This document shows, piece by piece, positions 1 to 12,100 of a stretch of 64,000 nucleotides of DNA. The stretch is from the NCBI GenBank assembly GCA_004352715.1, contig SCFE01000059.1, positions 1,906,812 through 1,970,811 of the forward strand, given 5' to 3'. Position 1 is the stretch's first letter, and every line of letters begins with the position of its first letter. Position numbers and translations under genes: made by a program. The DNA is from Hofstenia miamia (taxonomy: Eukaryota > Xenacoelomorpha > Acoela). Under the pieces are notes generated by a model. That model was not told where the DNA came from. It saw nothing but the letters and a program-made list of their open reading frames with translations, and searched no databases.

Positions 1-503
1 ATGACTAATCTTTGTTGTAAATTCAGATTTTATTTTAGTATTTTAAAGAATGAATGGTTTTTTATTTAATATTGAATGTAAATATAAATTTTAATGCATT
101 CTACAAATCAATGATTGATAAAGTACTTGCAGTTACATAATAGTTTATGAATTTTAAAATAAAAACTTTATACTTAGAAAGTGTTAACATTCACATTTTT
201 CTTCAGTCAAAGAGTAAATTTTGATAATCACAAATGAATACATAGTGCCATTTCAAAAATGAATCAATTAGATGTCATGAAACTCACAAAACATTTTTAA
301 TTACAAAAAGACTAACACATTTTCATAAAAAATACATTTATGCAAAAATGATTAAATTTATTGATTTTACAAAACTTAGTTGTACACAGTTTGCAAAATA
401 GCATTAAGTGCTCATGAAATTGGAAAATTATTATGGTTATTAAAGTAATTCTACAAAACATATAACTTCAAGTGAAAAGAAGCAAAATTTTTCAATTGAA
501 GAT

Positions 504-3500
504 GAATGTCAAAGCTATATAATATAAATTTAAGTATATGTATAGTACTTAAAACTTAATTTAATTAATACATACTTGTTTATCAGATTATAAAAACACA
601 ACAGCAATCATTAAGTAATTTAAACTACAATTTGTACATTAGGTATTAAAAAAACTTAGGAGCATTTTCTAAATATAGAAATAAATAGCTTATATTACAA
701 TGATAAGAAACTGATAAAATGAAATAAATACTTCTTCAAGGCAGTTTAGTCATTGTATTCAAATATATAATATATATCTCACAATATGCAATTAGGAAAA
801 CCAGATTTTAACTCCATTTTCACATTAAATGTTTTAAAATCATATAGTGATTGAGATTTTTTGCTAGAGATTTTGTTATAATTTTTAAAGCAAAGCATTA
901 GAGAGAATACCAATATATTTTGAATTTCCAAGTATTTTTAGACTATTTGAGAGTTTCAAATATGTATTATTATTACTAGATTTAGTTCCAGTTTTGATGT
1001 AATGCTACAAGTTTTAATACATCTGACACTTTTCCTTTGTTATGGTTTCTTTAATACATGTTTTAACACACTTGACAAATATTCATTTTACATAATATTT
1101 TGACTTTGCATACACCTCCACTTTACGTTTCTAAATGCATAGACCTTGAAACTATATTCTCTAAACCAATAAATATCAATGTTTTACTTAGCTATTAATT
1201 TAACATGCAATTCACATTCAAATTTAGCATGAGGGGATAATGAATGAAATAAAGTAATTGGTCCTTTTGGTGATTTGTTTTGTGTTTTCAAAAATAATTA
1301 TTTGCCTTTGGGATATTTAATTTTCCTTTTGTTGATTCAGTTTGTCTTTTAGAAAAAAAATATTTGCCTTTGGGATATTTAATTTTCTATTTGGTCATTT
1401 GTTTTGTCTTTTTGAAAACAATTATTTGCCTTTGGGATATTTCATTTTCCTTTTAGTGATTTGTTTTGTCTTTTTGAAAACAATTATTTGCCTTTGGGAT
1501 ATTTCATTTTCCTTTTAGTGATTTGTTTTGCCTTTTTGAGCAAGGATATTAAAAGTGTAAAAACATTATGAAAGTTAGTAATATTAACTTTTAAAATACA
1601 AAAATAACTTACATTATTGAATGAATTCAACCATCACCACTTGGATCATTGTGAAAACTGAATAATGTGTTCAAATGAAGATATCTTTACATCACAAGCA
1701 TTGAACAAAATGCAAACTTCATGACAGTTTTAGTATGAACTTCAAAAAACAAGAAAGAAAAACGTACATACACTTAAATTCAACAATTCCTTGTTGTATA
1801 TTCAGAGTTTTTTGTATTTTGAAGCATTAATGGTTTTGTTTTTATATGTTTTATTTAATATCACATGTAAATACCCATTTTAAGGCATTCTACAAATTAC
1901 ATTATGTAGTTGAACAATAAATTTTACTATTTGCTGAAAAGATTACACAATATATAGAATACACATTAATAAACTTTGTTTGACAAGATGACTTCTACTG
2001 TTAATTTATATCCTCCTGTGCATATAGATAATTCTTCCAACATTTAAGTACATGTATGCAAATGCTTTTTGCTTAAATTGCAAAAGTGTTCACATACATG
2101 TATAAAAATTGATTGATGTGTGCTAAATGATGAGTCATTGCATGCAATTAATTCATTAATAATAAGATGGGGTGGCTAAAGATGTGAATATTCATACATT
2201 ACATAGCCAAACTATAAATAATTTAAAAGTGTACATTTGTAGTTTTAGACCATTGAAAGGACTAGTATATTGAAATAATAATATATTTTTTGTAAATGAA
2301 CTTGTTATACACACTGAATAATAGCACTAGTGTTAAATTTCATAAATTCTTGTTATTACCCAGAAATTGTTTTATATTTACTAGAGCTTATATTGCATGC
2401 ATATATACAAAAGGTATATTTATCCATATATACACATAGCTTTCTTAAACATATAATAAAAGTATTAACATGAGCATCTTTACAAATTAAAAATGTTTCT
2501 CTGCAGAGTTTGTCAATACATTAACACATAACTTTCATTTAATACAAACTTAAATGTTGGAAGAATTATCTATTCAATAAAATTTATAAAAACAAAACCA
2601 TTAACCCTTCAAAATACAAAAAAGTCTGAATATACAACAAGGAATTGTTGAATTTAAGTGTATGTACGTTTTTTTTAAAGTTCATACTAAATCATCAAAA
2701 GGAAAATTAAATATCCCAAAGACAAATAATTTTTTTCAAAAAGACAAATCAAATCACCAAAAGGAGTGATTACTTTATTTCATTCATCATCCCCTCATGC
2801 TAAATTTGAATGTGCATTGCATGTTAAATTANTGGAATCGTGGCTGTACTGAACACTAATTAAACCTTCTGCAGAGTCAATCGAGTTTCTAGCTAAGTCT
2901 TACCAGCCACCGATTCTACAATATTTATTGGTTTAGAGAATATAGTTTCAAGGTCTATGCATTTAGAAATGTAAAGTGGAGGTGTATGCAAAGTCAAAAT
3001 ATTATGTAAAATGAATATTTGTCAAGTGTGTTAAAACATGTACTAAAGAAACCATAACAAAGGAAAAGTGTCAGATGTATTAAAAACTGTAGCAATACAT
3101 CAAAAACTGGAACTAAATCTAGTAATAAAAATACATATTTTAGACTCTCAAATAGTGGAAAAATACTTGGAAATTCAAAATATATTGGTATTCTCTCTAA
3201 TGCTATGCTTTAGAAACTCTAACAAGATCAGATTTATTTTTAAAAATTCTCAATCTGTATATGATTTTAAAACATTTAATGTGAAAATGGAGTTAAAATC
3301 TGGTTTTCTAATTGCATATTGCAAAATATATTATATATTTGAATACAATAACTAAACCACCTTGAAGAAGTATTTATTTCATTTCATCAGTTTCTGATCA
3401 TTGTAGCTTAAGCTATTTATTTCTATATTTAGAAAATGTTCCTAAGTTTTTTTAATACCTAATCTACAAATTGTAGTTTAAATCATTTAACAATTGCTGT

Positions 3501-3597
3501 TGTGTTTTTATAATCTCATAAACAAGTATATATTAATTAAATTAAGTTTTAAGTACTATATGTGTACTTAAATTTATTTTATATAACTTTGACATTC
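504..3597. repeat. Large imperfect palindrome / foldback-like element
   Basis: The right half (about 2545-3597) is the reverse complement of the left half (504 to about 2050). Matching blocks include 970-1110 with 3000-3120, 1725-1860 with 2560-2690, and 2020-2045 with 2550-2575. The outer ends pair as gaatgtcaaagctatat at 504 and atataactttgacattc ending at 3597. The spacer lies around 2050-2545. The left arm is longer because it carries the ~68-bp tandem array at 1258-1541 and an unmatched stretch near 1550-1720. A segment at 10-120 is a diverged direct copy of 1785-1910, so the repeat family extends to the window edge. No transposase ORF is visible. A single N at 2832 and about 90 unmatched bases follow in the right arm. 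A foldback transposon or an old inverted duplication would both fit. Confidence 0.7.
1258..1541. repeat. Tandem repeat, ~68-bp monomer
   Basis: Four to five head-to-tail copies, each containing tttgcctttgggatattt followed by a ttttcctttt-gtgatttgtt block. The last two copies are nearly identical, which suggests recent local expansion. The reverse-complement monomer appears once near 2696-2765 and again as an array at 4590-4746. Confidence 0.85.
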
Positions 3598-3951
3598 AGT
3601 AGTGGATGGATTTGTATGTTGACCAGACCCAGCTGAAGACTTGTTCCAGGCTTGTACCTAGCCATCATACAGTCAACTTGAGTCTTAAAATCCTGGGACC
3701 AAGGCTCAAACTCCATGGCAGGAGAAGATGCAGAAGCATTGTCCTCATCAGACAAAATGTTAAATCTAAATGCATGTCTCAACACATTGAAAAAAAAATG
3801 CAAATTAATAATGTAAGTAAAAAACAAATACTTACAATTCAGGATTGAATGGAATGTCATGGGGATCCTTGTACATGTTCTCTTGGATGATTTGTTCAAA
3901 TTGAGCATTCCACCCAGAAAGAAAGTCTTGAGGATTGTTGGTTGAGTTCAT
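3579..3951 (-). CDS. Possible small two-exon gene (or captured gene fragment), ~100 aa
   Basis: I do not recognise this protein. Exon 1 runs from ATG at 3951 to 3836 (38 codons plus two bases). It is followed by a good donor (gtaagt) and a 70-base intron with a pyrimidine-rich tract ending in tttag. Exon 2 runs 3765-3579 and restores frame across the junction. The peptide is acidic and polar, with MNSTNNPQDFLSGWNAQF at the start and a SDEDNASASSPAMEFEPW stretch after the splice. It has no signal peptide or membrane segment. Its codon use looks more like real coding sequence than the surrounding AT-rich DNA. The last codons run into the right arm of the palindrome (outer end 3597), so the natural C-terminus may have been replaced, or a further exon lost. 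It could be a live gene, a truncated gene, or a fragment carried by a transposon. Confidence 0.4.
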
Positions 3952-4589
3952 TTTACTATTAGATTGTATGTTAACAAATAATTGAATGAAATTTTCAAAT
4001 GCTTTCTACCATTTATAGATGTCAATTATTTACATTTCAAGCACTTTATCTAATAATGAACAATAAGCTTGTTAAAAAGGTTTCATAAAAAATATTACAT
4101 AATGTATATGGTGAAAAACTTTAAATAAAAATATTTCACAGAAATATAAAAATTAATTACTAATCAATATATCATGTATAATAATAATATTTTAAAAACT
4201 CACTGTATTTAAAGCAAAAAATGATGTCTGTGCTATGAGAAGTCTAGTAATTTTGTGATAACGTTTTGTTTACATACTGTCTACAAACAAGTGGCTTTTA
4301 CATCTTCATAAATATTTGCTTATTTACCATTTGAATATCTATGACACAAAGAATTGTATATTCTAGAATTTTGTTATATATTCCAACAATAGATTCCAAT
4401 ATACCTTGTAAACATCTTGGTAAAGTGGATATTTGACTAACTAAAATTTTTCAGATTTTCACAAAGATTGTTTTTATCCAATATACATAAATTTTCCATA
4501 AACATCTAATAAAAATCTTAACAATGATTATTTTTGCAATTCTTTCATGTATTATTAAACATAACTGTCTTCATTTTGCAAAAAGGTAA
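3952..4589. other. Non-coding AT-rich stretch
   Basis: Upstream of the two-exon gene on its strand. No convincing ORF, RNA gene or repeat is visible; a promoter for that gene would lie here if it is real, but I cannot point to a core element. Confidence 0.4.
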
Positions 4590-4746
4590 AAACAAATCAC
4601 CAAAAGGAAAATTTAATATCCCAAAGGCAAGTAATTTTTTTCAAAAAGACAGAACAAATCACCAAAAAGAAAATTAAATATCCCAAAGGCAAATAATTTT
4701 TTTTGACAACACAAAACAAATCACCAAAAGGAAAATTAAATATCCC
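4590..4746. repeat. Second array of the ~68-bp monomer, inverted orientation
   Basis: About two and a half copies containing aaatcaccaaaaggaaaatt and atcccaaaggcaaataattt, the reverse complement of the array at 1258-1541. It lies about 1 kb outside the palindrome, so the monomer is not confined to that element. Confidence 0.8.
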
Positions 4747-5340
4747 ATCAAATGGAATTTCACATTAATGAAAGAACTACCCATAAAGATTTTAAATTTT
4801 TTGGTATGGTATTTTTATAATTAAATCTCAGATATTGTTTTGATTCTTAATGTTAAATTAATTATATACTTTATCATAAATAGAAACGTCATTTGTTTGT
4901 TAATACATATTTTTAATTGAATTTATTTAACCTCTTAATTTTCATGTGTTTTATACTGTGATTTATCACCTCATTTGACTTATTAATCATTCATTTAGAT
5001 ATGACTGTGTGAAATTCATAATGTGTAAATACACATTGTGTTTGTTTCCTACAGAATTCCCTCAACAACAATGATGATAAACTAACACAATAGACAAATT
5101 TAATAGTAAGATATATATGGGCATTATAAGCAAAGTGTAGAATAAATTACATTTTTGTCTTGTCTTAAACATGTATGTGGGTTTTACCACATATGTTTTT
5201 TAAATATTAGAAATTGCAAGTTTTGCATAACTTAGTTTTTGGTTTTTTCCAAAAACTATTTTGCTTTATTACCAAAATAAGCCATTACACTTCTAACAAG
5301 TATTATTATCTCTCTGATTCAAATATTTGTTATTAAATTT

Positions 5341-5680
5341 TACCAAATAAAACAAGTATGTAAAATAAACATATAAACTAAATTAATGTGGTATTTCCAA
5401 TGTCATTTATGTTAATAAAAAAAACAAGTATGTAAACTAAACAATGTAAACTAAGTTAATGTGGTATTTCCAATGTCATGTATGTTAATAAAAAAACAAG
5501 TATGTAAAATAAGTATGTAAACTAAATTAATGGGGTATTTCCAATGTCATGTATGATATTAAAAAAAACAAATATGTAAACTAAACAATGTAAACTGAAT
5601 TAATGTGTGATGTGGTATTTTCCAATGTCATGTATGTTAATAAAAAAAACAAGTTTGTAAACTAAATTAAGCCACATAAA
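5341..5680. repeat. Tandem repeat, ~73-110 bp units
   Basis: Four imperfect units, each with aacaagtatgtaaactaa, then gtggtatttccaatgtcatg, then tatgttaataaaaaa. Unit length varies through small indels and a duplicated aagtatgtaa block. No coding potential is evident. Confidence 0.8.
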
Positions 5681-5774
5681 TAAATGAGTCACATACATTA
5701 ACAAAATGCAAGTATTAAGTATGTAAAGAAAATAAAACATGTAAGCTAAGTTAGTCCATGTAAATATGCAAGTA

Positions 5775-6050
5775 AAAAAATTGGTTACATTTTGAACAAT
5801 AGATTGCAACAATTCTAATCTCATGGGATTTTTGAAAATTCCTCAACCTCTATGTGTATAAGAAAATTGGTTACATTTTATACAATAGACTACAAAAAAT
5901 CTGTTTATTTTTGCAATTGACATGTTTTTCTGTAAAACATATTTATTACCATCAATATTAAAAAATTATTTATTGGAAAATACTTATTAATTATGTAATT
6001 CCTCAACCTCTAAAAAAATTGGTTACATTTTAAACAATAGACTGCAAACA
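5775..6050. repeat. Three spaced copies of an ~33-bp motif
   Basis: The motif aaattggttacattt followed by aacaatagactgcaa occurs near 5778, 5863 and 6016, twice preceded by cctcaacctct. It lies directly upstream of the peptide-repeat stretch at 6051 and may be part of the same degenerate element. Confidence 0.55.
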
Positions 6051-6236
6051 ATGCCAACAAAACATATTCCAATGACGTCAGAGATACCCCCGCCAATATA
6101 CATGGCCCAGCAGAGGCCAAAGATCCTCCTCAACCAATCAGAGAAAAGTGGAACAGGCTTGCTGCCACCTCTCAACCAATCAGAAAAAAGTGGAACAAAA
6201 TACAACCCACATCTTGACCAATCAGAAAAAAGTTGA
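6051..6236 (+). CDS. Short ORF with tandem NQSEKSGT peptide repeat
   Basis: A 61-codon ORF whose second half is three copies of a 14-residue unit with core LNQSEKSGT (last copy LDQSEKS, then stop). The DNA unit is about 42-43 bp with the core ccaatcaga. The reverse strand is also open over the same stretch, so reading direction is not proven by openness alone. It lies ahead of the third-ORF remnant starting near 6540 on the same strand, the position where other copies in this window carry an (Q)LKG peptide array. I infer it may be the equivalent repetitive N-terminal region of a different subfamily. Alternatively the ccaat units are a non-coding minisatellite. Confidence 0.35.
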   Translation: MPTKHIPMTSEIPPPIYMAQQRPKILLNQSEKSGTGLLPPLNQSEKSGTKYNPHLDQSEKS

Positions 6237-6539
6237 ATGAAATATGCTTGGATTTATACTACTGATAAAAACAGGAAACAGTGCAGTGCTATGATATTTC
6301 CTTTTCTTATTGATGTTGAAATAAGACCTAGATGTAATGCATTGATATCTATGACAGTGAAAAAAAGATAGCTATGTCTCATTACTAAAGGAAGAGCACA
6401 GTACACACATCATTTGAAGGTAACTTTAATCTAGATAATTTAAACAAAAGTGATGAACCATGAAATAAAAAAAGACTGAGTTGATAAATGTGGATTACAC
6501 AAATCTCATGATAGCATATATCTTTAGAAGAGACAAAGT

Positions 6540-8760
6540 GTTTGATCAATGAATATTTGAAAAAATCAAAATTTGCTACAAACTGGCTAAAAAGAGAACA
6601 TATGTGTAGTACTCATAGTAAGAGAAGTGGAAGACATTTAAATCCCAGAGAGTTTACAAGGATTACACACAGAATAGAGAATTTTATCCTACTACAGGTG
6701 AGAGAATATCACATTCTCAGCCTAGCAGATAAAAAGAACTCAATAACACAGCTAGTGTACACTCATGTTTTCTGAATAGAAAGCTACCAATTCATAGATT
6801 AATGGTAAATGCACATATCACACTGGGCATTGTATTACAAGCACAGTCATTTGAATTAACAAACATCCATGTCAATATTATGAATATAACAGAGATGAAA
6901 CCTTCATTTGATTTGTCCCATAGCCAAGAGATGTTATTGGAGGTGTCTAATTGTTGGAAAGGAATTTAAATGATACAGGTAAATAGTAAAGAATGGCTGA
7001 GAATAAATATTAAGTGTCCATTTGGAAGATAACATCACATGGTCAAAAATTATTGGATTAGATATGCATGTGATGTGAATTAAGAGACAGACAAAACTTC
7101 AACTCAACTCACACTTTAAGGAAGGCAAGCTACTGGAAATTTATTTAAAAGCAGCAATGTGGATAATTAGCATTTTCCTAACTAAAGAAGGGCAACTACA
7201 CTTACCAGTAAATGGACAAAAGCACTAAGAGTTACGCCAAAAGAAGAAATATGTGATTGTGCTGTGTCTGGCCCCAAAGAAAACAAAGAATTGGCTGTTG
7301 TATCAAATATCCATATCAATGTCACCCCATTAAAGCTGCAACAAAGTTTTATATCAATATGAAAAATTATTTTCAGATTATTTGGAAGAATCAACATTTT
7401 TGGAAAACATTACCTATTATAGTTATGAACATCACTGGGATTTGTCATTCAGATACTCAAATATTCTCTGACACATTAAGCTAATATGTGTGGGGAAAGA
7501 CCAGTGAAATGAAATATATATTCTATGTGACAGAAATGGTCCTTTTTGTACAGAAAGCCTAAAGAAAAATGTAAATGCATCCACACAGAAGTACATAGAA
7601 TTAGTCAAAAAACACAATGTGTACATGATGAATGATGCAATTTTTCAAACTTGGGATGATACAAACCCCATTAGCTTATACAGTAAAATTCATGAAATAT
7701 ATGGAGCATCTAACTAGAGACAAAGAGAAGATAATACCAATAAAAATATTTGAGCAAACTATGGGATCACCATAGCAGTTCTATACAGAAGAAGAGTTAC
7801 TAGGAACATTGGAAATTATAATACACCCACACTTAAAAGAACTGCCAGAAGATACTAATCTGGAAAACAAATTTGGACTGATACCTCATCAATCACCACA
7901 AAGGCATATAACTGAAGAAGAAGAATACATAGCTATAGTAGAAGAAATTGAAAACCCCTACAAATGGGAATAGTGCCAAGAAAATATGAGGTGACCAGCA
8001 TACATGCTGGAACACTGCATAAATTAAACTGCATTATCAACATCAGAGATGCTGTAAGAAACATGACAATATCCATATACTGAGAATTTAGAAAAGCATT
8101 GATTGTTGGGGACAACAAAGGCAAATATATGTAAACCATAAACTTACTATTCATGATATTTACAAGAAAGGTAGGCCTATACACTTACAATTGTTAAATG
8201 TTAGGAACATGATAAGGGAATTAGATCCATGTGTATTAATTCTATTTTCAGAAGTTAACAACATAGTTTGGCTGGATTGCTGGGAAAAAGATAATAGATA
8301 ATATAATGTCAGCCACTGCATCAAAATTATTATGATGATTAGAGCTGGAATGTCAAACCCAGATCAGCTAACAACAGAAAATGTGCTAAATTACATAATG
8401 ATTTTCTATGACTCAGTTTCATCAGAAATATTGCTATAGGATACGTTTACACACTTATACCCAGACTCACAAATCAACAGAGAAGAGGCACATCAAACTG
8501 CATAGATGCCCTCATGTCCCCTTATGATAGCTTTGAAAGTGTTATGTCTTTGAGTGAAACACTATTTGATATTTGCAAAGAAGATAAACAACCTATGTAA
8601 CAAATATGCAAACAACAAACACTTTAAGGATCCCATGTATATATGCTACAAGAGTTACACAACTACTGAAATAGAGGCTATTATGAGACAAACCAAGCAG
8701 AGCAAATTTTCAATTCAGTTGGAGTGAGGAGCTTTTGGTTAAGCTCATAACCAAAGCCAC
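6540..8760 (+). pseudogene. Third ORF of a Ty3/gypsy-type element, degenerate copy (copy 1)
   Basis: Broken by many stops and frameshifts but alignable in pieces to the minus-strand copies. Around 7115-7190 a WIISIFLTKEGQLHL segment matches the WILSIALTNNEKLVLP segment at 61450-61510. Around 7755-7930 a QFYTEEELLGTLEI segment matches QFVTEEEFLTHSEV of the 43158-44081 ORF, and the downstream spacing agrees. Around 8100-8270, HDIYKKGRPIHLQ and LDPCVLILFSEVNNIVWLD match RDIFSKGIPIHIQ and the IWID segment of 42419-43080. Around 8330-8560 an MIRAGMSNPDQLT segment matches MIRARVSNPDDMT. A polypurine tract and LTR follow directly. The family is unknown to me. No pol sequence is recognised upstream, so this is a 3' fragment. 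Confidence 0.75.
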
Positions 8761-8799
8761 ATCAGCAGGATCTCCATCAATACTCAATTAATCTACACT

Positions 8800-9190
8800 T
8801 AAGGGGGAATGTAATATTTCTACAATTTGGTGTAATATTATTAATTTCTGTTAATGGCTTTGATGATTTTTGAATAATTGCTATTTGCCAAGCTTTTAGT
8901 TTTAGTGCAATGCCCATTTCTTTGGGTTAGATTTTAGTTTGTGATATTAATTATTTCCCAAATTGTAATTAGCAATTTTAGAAAGCTGCTGTTTGACCAA
9001 TTGTAAAAAATCACAGGAAATTGAAAGATTTGAATGGAAGGTAGATTTTGTGCATTTATATAAATTGAATCAATTTACTTTTACGAGGACATTAACCTTT
9101 ATGAGCACACTTGTTGTTGAATTACTAATTGTTTATCAATCTACTGTATACGGTGTAGTTGTTTGGTTAGTGAATACCCTGTAATTCGCC
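8800..9190 (+). mobile_element. Polypurine tract plus 3' LTR of copy 1
   Basis: A purine tract aagggggaa (8801-8809) directly precedes TGTAATATTTC at 8810, the expected PPT/LTR junction. The LTR start resembles TGTAATATCC of the LTRs at 52232 and 61583. A TATA-like tttatataaat lies near 9056. The 3' boundary is not certain; I place it near 9190 by length and by loss of similarity. No second LTR was found upstream. Confidence 0.6.
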
Positions 9191-12100
9191 TTGCTAGGCC
9201 TCACTCCAAATGCAAACAGGGATATGGATAGTTAGAAATTAATGAGTTTTAATGCAATTTTCCGACATATATATAGTGTAGAGCTATTTTGAGGACACAG
9301 AAACTAACAAGGCAACTAGGGTTTTGTATTTGTGTTATATATATATGATGTGAGGCACCTTTAATATTAATGTGAGCTAGAAATTAAGACATGAGAAATG
9401 AGACAGTAACACTACTCAACTTTATTTAACTCTTAAGTTGCATTACCTGTTGATGTTGTGTAATCATTTACATCAGCCGGAGGCAATGTAGTTGTTGAAA
9501 TGGAGTCAGAAACAGAAGAGTTGAAGTGATTGTTACATAAATTACATCAGTAATTGTCATTGAATTAGTTAAGTACTAAAATGCTATCACCAATATCTTT
9601 TGCACACAGTAGGTTCCTTAAGAATAGGGTAATACGTACAATTACGGATCTCCTGCATAAACAGGAGTATTACATTTGTCTTTATTAATGTGTCTTTCCA
9701 TTTTTGTGTGTACAGTAGATCAATATTGGGAACCAATTTCCAAATATAGAAGTGATGTGCTTGTTACAAATTTAAGCCTGCAGCAAATACAGAGAGTGAA
9801 AGAACATTTTCAGCTCTTAAACACTTTGAAAATTATCTCAGGTCATCATTGGGACATGACACAATGTGTAATTTAGTAACAATAACCAATAATATAACCA
9901 TAAATTCTGGGTTTTATTAAAATTTTAATTCATTTACTGCAATGAAATAAAAAAAAGTTTTGTCATGATCAGATAATGCAAAATTGTTCATTTTAAATAT
10001 ATTAAACTCTTTGTGTGCATCTCCTACCAGGCCCAATGTCAATTTATCCAAATCTAGTTCTTTGGTACTATGGTAACTTGGCGGGCAGGGATCTAAATGT
10101 TCTTGACTGCTTCGCACTTTAATAATATTTCTCCGATAACTTTAATTAACAGACACATTCACAATCACTATTTAGGTGAAGTACCACAGTACTCCTGATG
10201 GTTGGGCATCCGCCTGACGCTGCTCTCCTTGTTAGCAACAGATCCAGCAATCCAAGTTCTCCAAAGTATCACCAGCACTCATCTCAAAGAAGTTAATTAT
10301 GTGTGCTGTAACCTATGACGGTGCTTATTATTGGTCACTTTATAGTCAACAATTTGTATCTAGAAAAAGAGTTAAGATACAACCTACGTTTGGCTAACTA
10401 GCCGCTTCCGAATTTATTATCAGATACATACTTGAATGCGATCGATAGTCAGCGAAACGGGTAATCAAAAACTCTTAACCGTATAACTAACTTAAGTACA
10501 TTTCGTGAGCAGGGGCGCAGAATCTAGAATCATTCGCATCGTGGGATCCTGACAACTACTCAACACGAACCATTTAGCTTGACATTCGTAATAAATTAAT
10601 CAAACCAGATAAGAGAGCAAAATAAGATTTCCGAAGAATATACTTCAACAATTGTTCCAATGTTTTAATCCTATTAATACACTTCTGCCTAGTTTTCTAA
10701 AAATAACGAGAAGCGATTTCGCCCTCAAAGTTTTTCCAAATTGTTTTATCAACAAGCACTTGCTTTTACAATTGTGTATTTAATTTATAAATCTTAGTTA
10801 GCGCAATTCATTATCTATGTTGCTTAATCATTTTTTAATCATCTTCTTTTTTCTTTCTTCATTCGATCTTAGTTCTCAGCAGCTTATTTGATTGATTATG
10901 CTACATTTGTATGAATACATTTCATAAATAAATTGTGACATCATAATCCAAAAGCTAGCCATTTTATCATTTTACCAATGTAAACTGCTGTAACATTTAA
11001 TTTAAAACACTAAACTGTAAATGTGAAATTAATCTGGACAAATTTTTGACGTATGGTCATTGACAAAAAGTCGTTTGTGGGCCGAATAAAAAAGCGCAAA
11101 CAAAAAGAAGTGTTTAAAAAACTCCTAACAAAACTTTAAGGAAGCTTAAGAAAGGGAAGTAAGGTATTCCTCACCAGAGTTACCAAATATTCTATTGCAA
11201 TAGTATTTGTGATTCACCTATTTACTATTTACCTTAATGCTACATTCAATCCGCCAGATGAGGTGAGGCGCAGACCAAGTCTTCAACTGATTTCTAATTT
11301 CCCTAATTGAAGTGGTATACATCGCCTAGAATACGTATGATTGTTTTTGCTTTACTTGCCAAATATAATATCACTAACTAGTTATCCATATATTTAAAGT
11401 ATTTGTATCATGGAATGTAAAGCTTGGCAATAACTTCGCAAAAATAAATAGAAAATTCTTAAAAATGCTGCTCAAAATTTCAAACAAATGCAAGTCTTTC
11501 AAAATGCAATAAGGTCTTTATCTTTGTCTAGTAATAATTTGTAGGCTTACATGTAGCAATTTCCTGAAACAATTTAAATAAGATTCAATGTTCAAGAAAT
11601 TATTCAATCAATGTTTAAACTAATCATAGAAATTGAAGTTCAATGTAGAATCTTAATACTATTCTCCCTGGGGTTGTTGGTCTCAAAGTGAATAAAACTG
11701 AAATTTCTTCAAAATCTATCAGGTATTTCTCTTGAAGTTGAAGAATAGCAGCTTTGCAATGTGCGTTGCTTTGCAATACAGAAAGATTTCAAAATGACAT
11801 AAAATACCAGCCTATTTAGATCAATAATTAAAATACATTTTATGCAATGTATTAAGTAAGATAGCAGTCCAAATCGATTTTCGTACGCCGTCAAGTAACA
11901 GAAATATTTTGCAAAATTTGTTTTAATGTTCAGCAGTTCCCACGCTATTTTTCTACACATTCCATCAATGGGAGTGATTAGTGACGAAGGCAGAAAAAAA
12001 TTTATAATGTAGAGTCCTATAGACATAAAATCTCATCAAGGTTTATATAATTTATATAAGTGTATGCACAGTAATTCATTCCTGATCAGTTATTGATGGA

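Noticed and set aside
1258-1541. CRISPR or integron-like regular repeats
   Set aside because: The whole 68-bp unit is repeated with no unique spacers, in an animal-type genomic context.
3068-3355. 95-codon plus-strand ORF
   Set aside because: It lies inside the palindrome arm, and the inverted arm at 750-1050 does not keep it open.
9917-10117. Minus-strand 66-codon ORF in a relatively GC-rich patch
   Set aside because: No homology recognised, and the pyrimidine tract with cag lies inside its 3' end rather than at its start, which argues against an exon.
11709-12026. 105-codon minus-strand ORF; likewise 13645-13836 and 14028-14261
   Set aside because: Hydrophobic, AT-driven composition, no homology and no splice context; expected by chance in AT-rich DNA.
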